DNA of 37,324 nucleotides, taken from an uncultured Mycoplasmatota bacterium. Its GTDB lineage: Bacteria; Bacillota_I; Bacilli_A; RF39; UBA660. The stretch spans positions 1 through 37,324 of the forward strand of contig CAMEJC010000008.1 of assembly GCA_945919295.1 (NCBI GenBank), written 5' to 3'. The translations under genes and the position numbers were made by a program. Each line of letters starts with the position of its first letter. Position 1 is the stretch's first letter. Positions 1 to 6,045 of this stretch are shown here, in pieces. The notes beneath the pieces were generated by a model. The model was not told the origin of the DNA. It ran no database searches and worked only from the letters and a program-made list of their open reading frames with translations.

Positions 1-325
1 TATTATTACTTGCTTTTTTTATTCTATTACCATAAATATTGTTATTTTTCACATCTCTCCATTCTAAATTAGAAACATTATTATTTAAAGGATTTTCATC
101 TTTATGGTTTATACATTTTTTATTTTCAAAATTTAATATAAATGCTTCTGCTACTAATCTGTGAATACAAACGAATTTTCTTTTACCATTCTTATCTCTT
201 AACATTACTCTTGGATAACCACTTTTATCTAATCGTTGTTTTAACACTTTTCCCTTTTGATTGCATATTCTTCCTTGTGTGCTTATAAAGTAAGTATTAT
301 AACCCCATGAAGTATTTAATTTTCT
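1..325 (-). CDS. HNH homing endonuclease (NUMOD4/HNH_3-like), partial at window edge, no start codon
   Basis: Reading the minus strand from 325 to the window edge gives about 108 residues of an HNH homing endonuclease. NUMOD4-like features come first (WGYNTYFISTQGRICN), then HRLVAEAFI, then the HNH core INHKDENPLNNNVSNLEW. It is clearly related to the HNH protein inside the tape-measure intron (HRLIAEAFIPNPENKTTVDHKDGNRLNNS). The 3' end lies outside the window. Between the in-frame stop at 328-326 and the conserved tryptophan there is no ATG, GTG or TTG, so the start is lost, non-standard, or reached by a -1 shift from the MazG-like gene, which it overlaps by 10 bases. Family certain; integrity doubtful. 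Confidence 0.7.
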
Positions 326-627
326 TTATTTATCCTTTCTAACTGTCTATCAATTTTAAATTTCATTGTTTCTTCTATTTGTTTATTTTCAATTCCATAA
401 TATAATTGAAATTGATTTAACATAACATAACAATCTGCTATTTCTTCTGCTATGTGTTCTTTACATTTATCTATATGTATTCTGCTACATCCAATATTTT
501 CACATGCTTGTTTTTGTGCATCATATTGAAATATTGCCTCGGTTAATTCAAATACTTCACTATTGAAATGTTTTAATTGTGGAAATACACCATAGTGATT
601 AATTATTTTTAATAAGTTTTCTTTCAT
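316..627 (-). CDS. MazG-like nucleotide pyrophosphohydrolase family protein
   Basis: A 103-residue protein with the small MazG-like pattern: a first helix with SEVFELTEAI and a second with KEHIAEEIADCYVMLNQFQ, which would supply the acidic residues that bind metal and nucleotide triphosphate. Phage MazG-like proteins hydrolyse nucleotides or alarmones and are thought to adjust the cell's nucleotide pool; the exact substrate cannot be read here. A paralogue lies at 35304-35606 with the same HYGV.PQLK.F.SEVFEL opening. The ATG overlaps the TAA of the upstream gene (TAATG), so translation is coupled. It ends inside the damaged HNH reading frame. Confidence 0.75.
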   Translation of the reverse strand: MKENLLKIINHYGVFPQLKHFNSEVFELTEAIFQYDAQKQACENIGCSRIHIDKCKEHIAEEIADCYVMLNQFQLYYGIENKQIEETMKFKIDRQLERINKEN

Positions 628-983
628 TATTCATCATCTCCTAACCTATATTCCATACTAGAAAACATCTCCTTTGTTACTATTGATTTAATCATTTCAT
701 TTGTAATATCGTAACCATGCGTTATTAAACATTTAATTGTTTCATCGCATTTTAGTTTTATATCAATAACTTCTCTACCATTAACATAATCTCCTACTTT
801 AATTAAATCAATGATGTCATAACTGGCTTTAACTACATTTTCTTTTGTATATTCACCTTGATAGATACTGCCATTATTTTCAGTTAATATAGTTGTTTCA
901 AATACATTTGCAATTTTATTTATAACAACTATATCTTCAACATCATTTACCAGTCTTACATACATTCCAACTTCTAATTTCAT
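627..983 (-). CDS. Hypothetical early phage protein (118 aa)
   Basis: Not recognised as a named family. The predicted fold is mostly beta: two short beta-rich halves each contain a V-G-hydrophobic turn (EVGMYVRLVND near residue 4 and KVGDYVNGREVIDIK near residue 62), suggesting small SH3-like barrels. The tail IVTKEMFSSMEYRLGDDE resembles the ends of many uncharacterised Firmicute phage proteins. A clear Shine-Dalgarno site (AGGAGATAATAA before ATG) and one-base overlaps with both neighbours place it in the early operon. Confidence 0.7.
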   Translation of the reverse strand: MKLEVGMYVRLVNDVEDIVVINKIANVFETTILTENNGSIYQGEYTKENVVKASYDIIDLIKVGDYVNGREVIDIKLKCDETIKCLITHGYDITNEMIKSIVTKEMFSSMEYRLGDDE

Positions 984-1345
984 TATTTATTATCTCCTGT
1001 TATTTCTTTATATTTTGATAAAACATCTTTTACTCTAACTACTGAAAATATGTCGTTTTCATTGTCTAACATATTTTCTAAATAATCTATAAACTCTTTT
1101 TGTTGATTTTCTTCTAATGCTTTTTTATATTCCAACATTGGTTTACTTGCTTTTAATAAAATTATATTTTCTTGTGCTTCTTCAAGTTGTTTTTTTAATT
1201 CTTGATTTTCTTGTTGTAACTCTCTTATAGCGTGAGTAATTTTTGCATGAGGGAAATTATCTATACAATTTAATTCGTTACAATCACTACAATAACCTTT
1301 ATCAATTAAATCTATGTATTTATTTAATATTTCTTCTTTATCCAT
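983..1345 (-). CDS. Hypothetical coiled-coil protein with Cys cluster; mosaic relative of right-edge genes
   Basis: A 120-residue protein with an N-terminal cysteine cluster (CSDCNELNC, residues about 19-27), then NFPHAKITHAIRELQQEN and a long charged coiled coil. The stretch encoding NFPHAKITHAIRELQQEN is identical over 55 bases (1205-1259) to the gene cut by the right edge of the window. The C-terminal part (NQQKEFIDYLEN...LSKYKEITG) matches the end of the 36107-36631 protein, with 25 identical bases at 1086-1110 and 36249-36273. The gene thus looks assembled from modules shared with other early genes. Function unknown. Confidence 0.7.
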   Translation of the reverse strand: MDKEEILNKYIDLIDKGYCSDCNELNCIDNFPHAKITHAIRELQQENQELKKQLEEAQENIILLKASKPMLEYKKALEENQQKEFIDYLENMLDNENDIFSVVRVKDVLSKYKEITGDNK

Positions 1346-1606
1346 TTATTCCACCTCTTTTAAAATATCTAACATTTCTTGTTTAGTTTCATTACATATT
1401 TCCCAATGAGGATAAATAATATCTTCTTTAGGTTTATCTTCACAAGTTTTTAGTGAATTGATTTTATTATTTAATTTATCAATTACTTCTTTGTATTTAT
1501 CTCTTTCTTGTTCTAAATCTTCTATCATCTTTAAAAGTTCTGGTGTTCTAAGTACTCTACCAAATTTATTTATTTGTTTAATAATTAACATATTTTCTTC
1601 ACTCAT
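1346..1606 (-). CDS. Hypothetical coiled-coil protein (86 aa)
   Basis: A short, strongly charged protein, with a predicted coiled coil over about residues 20-55 (MIEDLEQERDKYKEVIDKLN), ending in a less helical acidic tail. No catalytic motif is visible and no family is recognised. The ATG overlaps the stop of the 47-residue gene upstream (TAATG), and the next gene starts one base after its own stop, so it is translationally coupled on both sides within the early operon. Confidence 0.65.
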   Translation of the reverse strand: MSEENMLIIKQINKFGRVLRTPELLKMIEDLEQERDKYKEVIDKLNNKINSLKTCEDKPKEDIIYPHWEICNETKQEMLDILKEVE

Positions 1607-1749
1607 TATTTCACTTCTTTACAATAAGACATAGCATATTCTAATTGCTTATTTGTCATATTAAATTTTCTGTTTGCATACATTGTTAATGTATATTGCC
1701 TACCTTTTTCTTTTAACATTTTCTTTAAATCTTTATTTTTTATCATCAT
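1606..1749 (-). CDS. Small hypothetical protein (47 aa)
   Basis: Reads MMIKNKDLKKMLKEKG...EYAMSYCKEVK and stop. The ATG overlaps the TGA of the upstream gene (ATGA) and its TAA overlaps the next ATG (TAATG), so it exactly fills an otherwise empty 139-base gap and is coupled at both ends. It is basic and mainly helical. Function unknown. The perfect junctions are the main reason to believe it is a gene. Confidence 0.55.
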   Translation of the reverse strand: MMIKNKDLKKMLKEKGRQYTLTMYANRKFNMTNKQLEYAMSYCKEVK

Positions 1750-2012
1750 TTGTTTTTTCTATTCCTCTCCCTATGATTGGCATTATTTGATATTCTTTTT
1801 CTATCTGCTTTTGTAATTTTAGGTGTATAGTAACTAGGACATAAAGAACATCCGTATTTTTCAATTTGATAATTAGTTATCATAACTACAAGTTCGTTCA
1901 AATATTCAAAATTGCCATATTGCTTTATAAATTCACTTTTAAATATTTTAGTACTTTTAAATGGTTTATCTTTTAACATTTCAAAATAAAATTGTAATTT
2001 AAAATCATTCAT
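1746..2012 (-). CDS. Hypothetical early protein with CxxC (about 88 aa)
   Basis: Reads MNDFKLQFYFEMLKDKPFK..., has a single CSLC pair near the middle and ends in a basic tail (KADRKRISNNANHRERNRKNK) that could bind nucleic acid. A longer frame begins at 2024, but the ATG at 2012 has the better site (GAGG, then CTAAAA, then ATG), the same layout as the replication-initiator start. It overlaps the upstream DUF1492 gene by eight bases. No family recognised. Confidence 0.6.
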   Translation of the reverse strand: MNDFKLQFYFEMLKDKPFKSTKIFKSEFIKQYGNFEYLNELVVMITNYQIEKYGCSLCPSYYTPKITKADRKRISNNANHRERNRKNK

Positions 2013-2388
2013 TTTTAGCCTCATTAATATATTTATTTAATTTTCTATAGCAAACACTTCTATCTTGGCTCATATCTTTGCCTATTTCTTCCCATTTTTT
2101 ATTTTGAATAAATCTTTTTCTAGCAATTAATCTTATTTCAGGCTCATCTATTAAGTCTATAAACTTTTCTATTCTATCTAGTTCATCAATATATTTTTCA
2201 AGTTTATTTTGTAGTTTATCAATTAATCTTTGTTTTTTTAGTAAGTACTGCTCTGTAGGATTACTTATACCTACTGAGTGAGGCATACCAGTTAATTCAG
2301 TTGAACTAATTACTGATAGATTATTTATTTCATTTTTTAATTCATCTATTTCTATTTTTAAATAATATAATTTATTTAACCCTTTCAT
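2005..2388 (-). CDS. DUF1492-type phage transcriptional regulator (sigma-70 region 4-like, RinA/ArpU group)
   Basis: A 127-residue protein with an N-terminal helical hairpin (KIEIDELKNEINNL), the family signature around SNPTEQYLLKKQRLIDKLQNK, and a C-terminal helix-turn-helix like sigma region 4: IRLIARKRFIQNKKWEEIGKDMSQDRSVCYRKLNKYI. Proteins of this group sit at the end of the early operon in Firmicute phages and are thought to switch on late transcription, so this is the best candidate to act at the late leader near 34.4 kb. AGGTGAGAAT precedes the ATG. Family assignment is from the pattern; the target is inference. Confidence 0.72.
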   Translation of the reverse strand: MKGLNKLYYLKIEIDELKNEINNLSVISSTELTGMPHSVGISNPTEQYLLKKQRLIDKLQNKLEKYIDELDRIEKFIDLIDEPEIRLIARKRFIQNKKWEEIGKDMSQDRSVCYRKLNKYINEAKNE

Positions 2389-2392
2389 ATTC

Positions 2393-3136
2393 TCACCTAT
2401 AACATTCTAACAACTTTTCAAGTTCTTCTTTTTCTTGATTTGATACAATTTCTTTTTTAATTTCTTTATCTAACCATTCAGGCATACTTTCTTCTTTCAT
2501 AGAATATTCATCTTTCCAACATCTATTATTAAACCAAGTAGAACCATCTTTAGGACTATACCAAGTATTTTGTTTTATATATTTAAGATATTTTTCTAGT
2601 CCATTTAATACTTCTTCATAAGTACAATACTCATCTTTATTTTTAGAAGTTCTATATTTCTTATATTTAGTAAATGATTTATCTTTTCCTGATTTTTTGG
2701 GATACATCTTCCATAACTTTTCAAATTCTTCTTTTAATATTTCATCTTCTTTTTTAGGAGGAGGAGAGTATATATTTATACTTTCTTCATCCTCATCTAC
2801 ATCATCATCTACATCATCATCTACATCTACATTAAGGTTTTCGTTAGGTTTATTTTGGGTTTCATTTAGGTTTATGTTAGGTTTTTTTAGGTTTTCATTT
2901 TTTTTTGGTCTACCACCTTTTTTACCATTTTCTACACTTGCATTATATCTTTTAGTTGCATTATCAATATTAGGCTTAATTAATATAAATATTGCATTTG
3001 CTATTGGTGATAATTCCAAAATTCTATCATTCAAAGAATATTCTGATATAGCATTATATATTTCTAATTGAATATCTTTATCTAGACCTTTTATGCTTTC
3101 ATAAAAACTTCTGTAAAAGACAAAACTATCTTTCAT
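2393..3136 (-). CDS. Phage replication initiator / replisome organiser (DUF6291-like), with internal iterons
   Basis: A 247-residue protein of the type that opens the phage origin and recruits host replisome proteins. The N-terminal domain (SFYESIKGLDKDIQLEIYNAI...NATKRYNASVENGKKGGRP) is the usual Firmicute phage domain. A low-complexity linker follows (NLKKPNINLNETQNKPNENLN, then an acidic VD repeat), and a C-terminal helical domain contains LWKMYPKKSGK and the tryptophan motif STWFNNRCWKDEY. The linker DNA is an 11-bp iteron array (2835-2899), fitting an origin inside the gene. A frame from 3145 uses a GTG lying in the ribosome-binding site GAGGTG; the ATG at 3136 is the better start. Confidence 0.78.
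   Translation of the reverse strand: MKDSFVFYRSFYESIKGLDKDIQLEIYNAISEYSLNDRILELSPIANAIFILIKPNIDNATKRYNASVENGKKGGRPKKNENLKKPNINLNETQNKPNENLNVDVDDDVDDDVDEDEESINIYSPPPKKEDEILKEEFEKLWKMYPKKSGKDKSFTKYKKYRTSKNKDEYCTYEEVLNGLEKYLKYIKQNTWYSPKDGSTWFNNRCWKDEYSMKEESMPEWLDKEIKKEIVSNQEKEELEKLLECYR
2797..2899. repeat. Iteron-like array inside the initiator gene: candidate replication origin
   Basis: On the plus strand there are four CTACAT units (2797, 2809, 2821, 2827), then six tandem copies of an AGGTTTNNNTT-type unit starting at 2835, 2846, 2857, 2868, 2879 and 2889. Spacing is 11 bases, except one 10-base copy. Regular one-helical-turn spacing is typical of initiator-binding iterons, and several Gram-positive phages keep their origin inside the initiator gene. 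The same two-part layout recurs at 11615-11711 outside any gene. Repeats are directly visible; origin function is inferred. Confidence 0.6.
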
Positions 3137-3161
3137 TTTTAGCACCTCTCTTTTTGTTTTT

Positions 3162-3320
3162 TTATTTTAATTCTTTATTTACTGGTACTAACACTATCTT
3201 ATCTTTATAAACCTCCATATAATAAGAACTTCCCCATTTATCAATAAATTTTTTTGGCAACATAATTCTATTCATCACTTTATCAGCATTCTTTTGATAA
3301 ATTAATATTGGCTTTTCCAT
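3162..3320 (-). CDS. Small AbrB/SpoVT-like DNA-binding protein (52 aa)
   Basis: Reads MEKPILIYQKNADKVMNRIMLPKKFIDKWGSSYYMEVYKDKIVLVPVNKELK in overlapping parts. The I.LPKKFID.WG...MEVY.DKIVLVPV pattern is that of the swapped-hairpin AbrB fold, a dimeric DNA-binding domain. It fills the gap just upstream of the replication initiator and is the first gene behind a promoter-like sequence at 3374-3346. A role as local transcription regulator is inferred from fold and place. Confidence 0.6.
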   Translation of the reverse strand: MEKPILIYQKNADKVMNRIMLPKKFIDKWGSSYYMEVYKDKIVLVPVNKELK

Positions 3321-3345
3321 ATCGTTACACCCACTTTCTACATTA

Positions 3346-3374
3346 AATATACCATATTTTTACACTAAAAGGAA
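3346..3374 (-). promoter_or_regulatory. Internal early promoter with extended -10
   Basis: On the minus strand TATATT (3351-3346) is preceded by TGG, an extended -10. A 17-base spacer leads to a weak -35 (TTCCTT, 3374-3369). The 16 bases GTAAAAATATGGTATA are identical to those in the main early promoter near 9470, which supports a real and co-regulated site. It would drive the AbrB-like, initiator and DUF1492 genes separately. Confidence 0.5.
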
Positions 3375-3401
3375 GAGTAAAATGCAATTTTTTTTATTTT
3401 T

Positions 3402-3418
3402 CTTGAATTTAATTCAAG
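3402..3418. promoter_or_regulatory. 17-bp palindrome, candidate operator (copy 1 of 3)
   Basis: CTTGAATTTAATTCAAG is a perfect inverted repeat apart from its central base. It lies directly after the stop of the DUF1064 gene and about 28 bases upstream of the -35 of the internal early promoter. Its 15-base core recurs at 6712-6726 and 8817-8831. There is no U-tract in the reading direction, so a terminator is unlikely. Confidence 0.45.
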
Positions 3419-3805
3419 TTATATTTCATCTAATTTTAAATCAGGATATTTAAACTCAAATAATTTCTTCTTCAACTTATAAACTTCTGTTTTCATTCCT
3501 TTAACATCTTCTACTACATATCTTTTTAAATGATTATCATAATAATAGAAATCTGCTTTATATGTAATCTTTCTATATGTCTTTCCATTTTTTTTAAAAG
3601 AGGGCTGAAGTATGAATTCTTTTTGCAGTTCTATATCTTTAATTAGCCCTGCTTTCTCTAATATTTTTAATTCTTCATACCTCTTACCCTCTCTGATACT
3701 ATCAAACTTAATTCCATCTATAATTATTTTTTTACTATGATATTTAGATGTAGTTCCTACCATATCTTTTAATAAAATCTTCTTTACTTTTACCATAAAA
3801 TTCAC
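3419..3805 (-). CDS. DUF1064 family protein (putative phage endonuclease of PD-(D/E)XK type)
   Basis: A 128-residue protein with the DUF1064 pattern: TSKYHSKKIIIDGIKFDSIREGKRYEEL, then EKAGLIKDIELQKEFILQP, then YKADFYYYDNHLKRYVVEDVKG and a lysine-rich end. The E (REGKRYEEL), D (ADF) and DVKG residues fit a PD-(D/E)XK nuclease core, and the family is usually described as a putative Holliday-junction or recombination endonuclease. It lies among recombination genes. An ATG at 3796 is an alternative start; this one overlaps the HNH-like gene upstream. Confidence 0.68.
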   Translation of the reverse strand: MNFMVKVKKILLKDMVGTTSKYHSKKIIIDGIKFDSIREGKRYEELKILEKAGLIKDIELQKEFILQPSFKKNGKTYRKITYKADFYYYDNHLKRYVVEDVKGMKTEVYKLKKKLFEFKYPDLKLDEI

Positions 3806-4040
3806 ACCACCTTTTTTCTGCTATTTTCTTTACTTCTAACCAAAATTCATAGTCATTATGAATAGCATTTTTTCCTGTTCTATGTCTTTCAGGAGTTAAA
3901 AATATAACCAGTCCATCTTCTATTGATTTTTTTCTATTGCCTGTCCTACCCTCAAATACTTCATGTCTTTCACTTCCTGCAAATCTAAATGTAGAATATA
4001 AATTACTTGGAGGCATTATGCAAAATTCGTTATTACTCAT
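3744..4040 (-). CDS. HNH-like phage protein (recombination region)
   Basis: About 98 residues. The core RHEVFEGRTGNRKKSIEDGLVIFLTPERHRTGKNAIH, read in parts, has the HEVF...GLVI.L.PE.H order seen in a common Firmicute phage family with a degenerate HNH/zinc-type fold. It ends in the family's typical EFYGKSKEDFIKRYGRNYI. Such genes sit near NinB-like and DUF1064 genes, as here, suggesting work on recombination intermediates; activity is unproved. The frame opens with GTG at 4049, but the ATG at 4040 overlapping the upstream stop is equally likely. Confidence 0.6.
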   Translation of the reverse strand: MSNNEFCIMPPSNLYSTFRFAGSERHEVFEGRTGNRKKSIEDGLVIFLTPERHRTGKNAIHNDYEFWLEVKKIAEKRWCEFYGKSKEDFIKRYGRNYI

Positions 4041-4332
4041 TATCTTCACATTTTAATATTTTTCTTGTTTCTTTATCACCTAATATCAATAAATTTGTAG
4101 TGGCATTACTATATTCCATTGAACCAACATCATATAATTTACTCAACTCTTTATTGTATTTTATTCCTTCATCTATTTTTTCCCTTAAGTCTTTATTTTC
4201 AGTTACTAAATCGTTCAAATATTTTCTCCATTCACTAGGATTATGAACATAGTCTATTTTATGACCTAGAAAATAAAATTCTTTTGTTTCATTGTTCCAT
4301 TGATAAAGTATAAAATTTTTTTCTTCTCTCAT
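4033..4332 (-). CDS. Hypothetical early protein with coiled coil (99 aa)
   Basis: The N-terminal third is beta-like and aromatic (NFILYQWNNETKEFYFLGHKI). A coiled coil follows (LNDLVTENKDLREKIDEGIK), then a short polar tail. Not recognised as a named family. Start supported by GGAGGATTTAAT before the ATG. It sits between the small zinc-finger gene and the HNH-like gene, overlapping the latter. Confidence 0.6.
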   Translation of the reverse strand: MREEKNFILYQWNNETKEFYFLGHKIDYVHNPSEWRKYLNDLVTENKDLREKIDEGIKYNKELSKLYDVGSMEYSNATTNLLILGDKETRKILKCEDNE

Positions 4333-4352
4333 ATTAAATCCTCCTCTGACAA

Positions 4353-4517
4353 TTAAACTGAAACTTTGGCATTTTTCAGTTTATCTTTTTCTTCACAATA
4401 TTTTATAAAACATTCATCACTACAAAATAATATAAAATATTTTCTTCTATTTTTAGGTTTGATTTTAAATGTTTTTTTACAATAAGGACATTTATATATT
4501 GTTAATGGTGTATTCAT
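4353..4517 (-). CDS. Small zinc-finger-like protein (54 aa)
   Basis: Reads MNTPLTIYKCPYCKKTFKI...FILFCSDECFIKYCEEK... and stop. CPYC and CSDEC form a four-cysteine zinc-binding pattern, like the small C-x2-C zinc ribbons of phage recombination regions. The ATG overlaps the TGA of the NinB-like gene upstream (ATGA), so it is coupled to it. It fills most of the gap before the next gene. Nucleic-acid or protein binding is inferred. Confidence 0.6.
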   Translation of the reverse strand: MNTPLTIYKCPYCKKTFKIKPKNRRKYFILFCSDECFIKYCEEKDKLKNAKVSV

Positions 4518-4951
4518 ATAAAATCATCCTCTGTTGGTATTCCTAATTCAGCACACATTTGAAATACTATCTCTAATAATTCATTCATTTCAGCAGTATT
4601 CATTTTAGAACTACCTATAAATACTTTATATACATAACATTCTTTATTATTTACTTCTTGCTTTCTTATGAACTTAACACCTCGAAATGATTTCCTTAAA
4701 CTATCTTCAATATCTGTTGCAGTTATTACATAATCGCTTTTAGCATCTGCTCTTTCCAATGCAGTACAATAAATTGTATTATCATCTTGATATGTTGCCT
4801 TTGCTATCTTATGGACTAAAAGCCAAAGGAGTTTATTTTGTTCTAAACTCCTCTTACTCTTTGGCTCTTTTATTTCTGCTACATACAACTTGTCCATATC
4901 TAACTTAAGAAGTTCAGGTACTATATCTTGTACTTTCCCATATATTTTCAT
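4514..4951 (-). CDS. NinB-like recombination protein
   Basis: A 145-residue protein with the NinB/phage recombination signature KSKRSLEQNKLLWLLVHKIAKA near residue 32, an acidic middle and a helical end (MNTAEMNELLEIVFQMCAELGIPTEDD). Lambda NinB (Orf) binds single-stranded DNA and can replace host RecFOR functions; this protein likely plays a similar part with the nearby SSB and ERF proteins. AGGTGTAATT precedes the ATG. Family assignment rests mainly on the SLEQN..LW motif and gene context. Confidence 0.65.
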   Translation of the reverse strand: MKIYGKVQDIVPELLKLDMDKLYVAEIKEPKSKRSLEQNKLLWLLVHKIAKATYQDDNTIYCTALERADAKSDYVITATDIEDSLRKSFRGVKFIRKQEVNNKECYVYKVFIGSSKMNTAEMNELLEIVFQMCAELGIPTEDDFI

Positions 4952-4963
4952 AATTACACCTAA

Positions 4964-5398
4964 TTAAAAAGGAAGTTCACTATCATCAATTTCTAACTGT
5001 ATATCATTATTAGCAAAAGGATCTATTTCTTCTTTAGATGCATCTTTGCTACTTGAATATTCTTTAGACGCATAATCTTGTTTTTTTGTCTCTAAGAAGT
5101 CTATATTAGTAACAATTACTTCAGTTACATATACATTTCTACCTTCACTATTTGTATAATTTCTTACTTGAAGTCTACCTTCTACTGCAAGTTTATCTCC
5201 CTTTTTAACATAATTATTTATTGTTTCAGCAAGTTTTCTATATGCAACACAATTAATAAAATCTGCCTCATACTCTCCATCTTCATTTTTGAAATCTCTA
5301 TTTACTGCCAAACTGAAACTTGCTACTGCTATACCAGATGTTGTATATCTTAGTTCTATATCTCTAGTAGTTCTACCTATTAAAATTATTTTGTTGAT
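4964..5398 (-). CDS. ssb: Single-stranded DNA-binding protein 1, without a standard start codon
   Basis: A classic SSB: the OB-fold opens INKIILIGRTTRDIELRYT and continues through SFSLAVNRDFKNEDGEYEADFI, KGDKLAVEGRLQ and VIVTNIDFLE. An acidic linker and the conserved C-terminal DDSELPF tip follow, which recruits replication and repair partners. Standard start rules give only a TTG at 5311 and would remove strands 1 and 2. The full N-terminus runs in frame to ATC at 5398-5396, just downstream of a strong AGAGGTGATGA, with a stop two codons further up. Initiation at ATC (or CTT), or a one-base change, must be assumed. Identity certain, start uncertain. Confidence 0.85.
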   Translation of the reverse strand: MNKIILIGRTTRDIELRYTTSGIAVASFSLAVNRDFKNEDGEYEADFINCVAYRKLAETINNYVKKGDKLAVEGRLQVRNYTNSEGRNVYVTEVIVTNIDFLETKKQDYASKEYSSSKDASKEEIDPFANNDIQLEIDDSELPF

Positions 5399-5589
5399 AA
5401 GTCATCACCTCTTTCTTCTTCAATACCATCTAAAGACTTTATAATAATGTCTATATCTTCTTTGTTTAATAATGTATGATTATCAACATATAATCTTAAA
5501 TATCTTTTTAATATTAAATATTTACTTTCTATAACTTTATATTGGTCTATTGTCTTTTGACTTAATAAATCTGAAACTGTATTTATCAT
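5386..5589 (-). CDS. Hypothetical helical protein (67 aa)
   Basis: A short, mostly helical protein (SDLLSQKTIDQYKVIESKYLILKRYLRLYV...) with an acidic end. Not recognised. AGGATTAGTTAAA precedes its ATG. Its last codons contain the Shine-Dalgarno site of the SSB gene and overlap that reading frame, so SSB translation probably depends on it. Confidence 0.6.
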   Translation of the reverse strand: MINTVSDLLSQKTIDQYKVIESKYLILKRYLRLYVDNHTLLNKEDIDIIIKSLDGIEEERGDDLSTK

Positions 5590-5594
5590 TTTAA

Positions 5595-5848
5595 CTAATC
5601 CTCCATTTTTTTATTAATAACATTTTTTAATTCATTTAATAATTCTTCTACATTCATAAATGCTTGTTTAAAAACATCTTCTAAAATTTTTTTGTCAATA
5701 TCTTCTGATAATGTTCTAGTTAATACAGAATAGCAAGTTAATATATCTGGAGTTTTTCCAATCATTCCTACTCCTTTATCTGTTGCTATTAACATACATT
5801 TTGCATCTTTTAATAAATTTTCAATATTTTTCTATTTTCTTTAATCAT
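5595..5848 (-). pseudogene. Small phage protein with a one-base frame disruption near its start
   Basis: The 66-residue frame from the ATG at 5795 lacks a good ribosome site, but in the same frame upstream the codons read NIENLLKDAKC before reaching M-L-I-A. A different frame starts at 5848 with ATGA coupling to the gene above and reads MIKENRK. The two join cleanly if one A is added to the A-run near 5827-5831, giving an 84-residue protein beginning MIKENRKNIENLLKDAKC. The body (LIATDKGVGMIGKTPDILTCYSVL) is intact. This could be a real frameshift, polymerase or ribosome slippage, or a sequencing error in a homopolymer. Function unknown. Confidence 0.55.
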
Positions 5849-6045
5849 CTTAATTTCCTTCTTTCTTTTATTTTTTCAATTATAAATTGTATAGGTTTAA
5901 CAAAAACCAATTTAAATATTAAATAATATGGATAAATAATCATATAATAAATAATTGTTGCAAATAAATGCTCTCCTACTGATGATGATGTACTTATATA
6001 ACTATTTCTACCTATTCTATTAATTGTTCTAACTCTTGCTCTCAT
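5845..6045 (-). CDS. Small membrane-associated hypothetical protein (66 aa)
   Basis: The basic N-terminus (MRARVRTINRIGR) is followed by one long hydrophobic stretch (FATIIYYMIIYPYYLIFKLVF) that could span or lie along the membrane, and a basic tail (EKIKERRKLR). No family recognised. The ATG overlaps the stop of the nuclease gene above (ATGA), and its own TGA overlaps the ATG of the next gene. Confidence 0.58.
   Translation of the reverse strand: MRARVRTINRIGRNSYISTSSSVGEHLFATIIYYMIIYPYYLIFKLVFVKPIQFIIEKIKERRKLR

Noticed and set aside
2697-3071. 124-residue plus-strand reading frame opposite the replication initiator, rich in Ser and Phe
   Set aside because: It is the complement of the low-complexity linker and domains of a well-supported gene, with no ribosome-binding site or family features.
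3402-3418. Intrinsic terminator at the 17-bp palindrome
   Set aside because: On the transcribed strand it is followed by A-rich, not U-rich, sequence, and the stem is AT-only apart from its ends.
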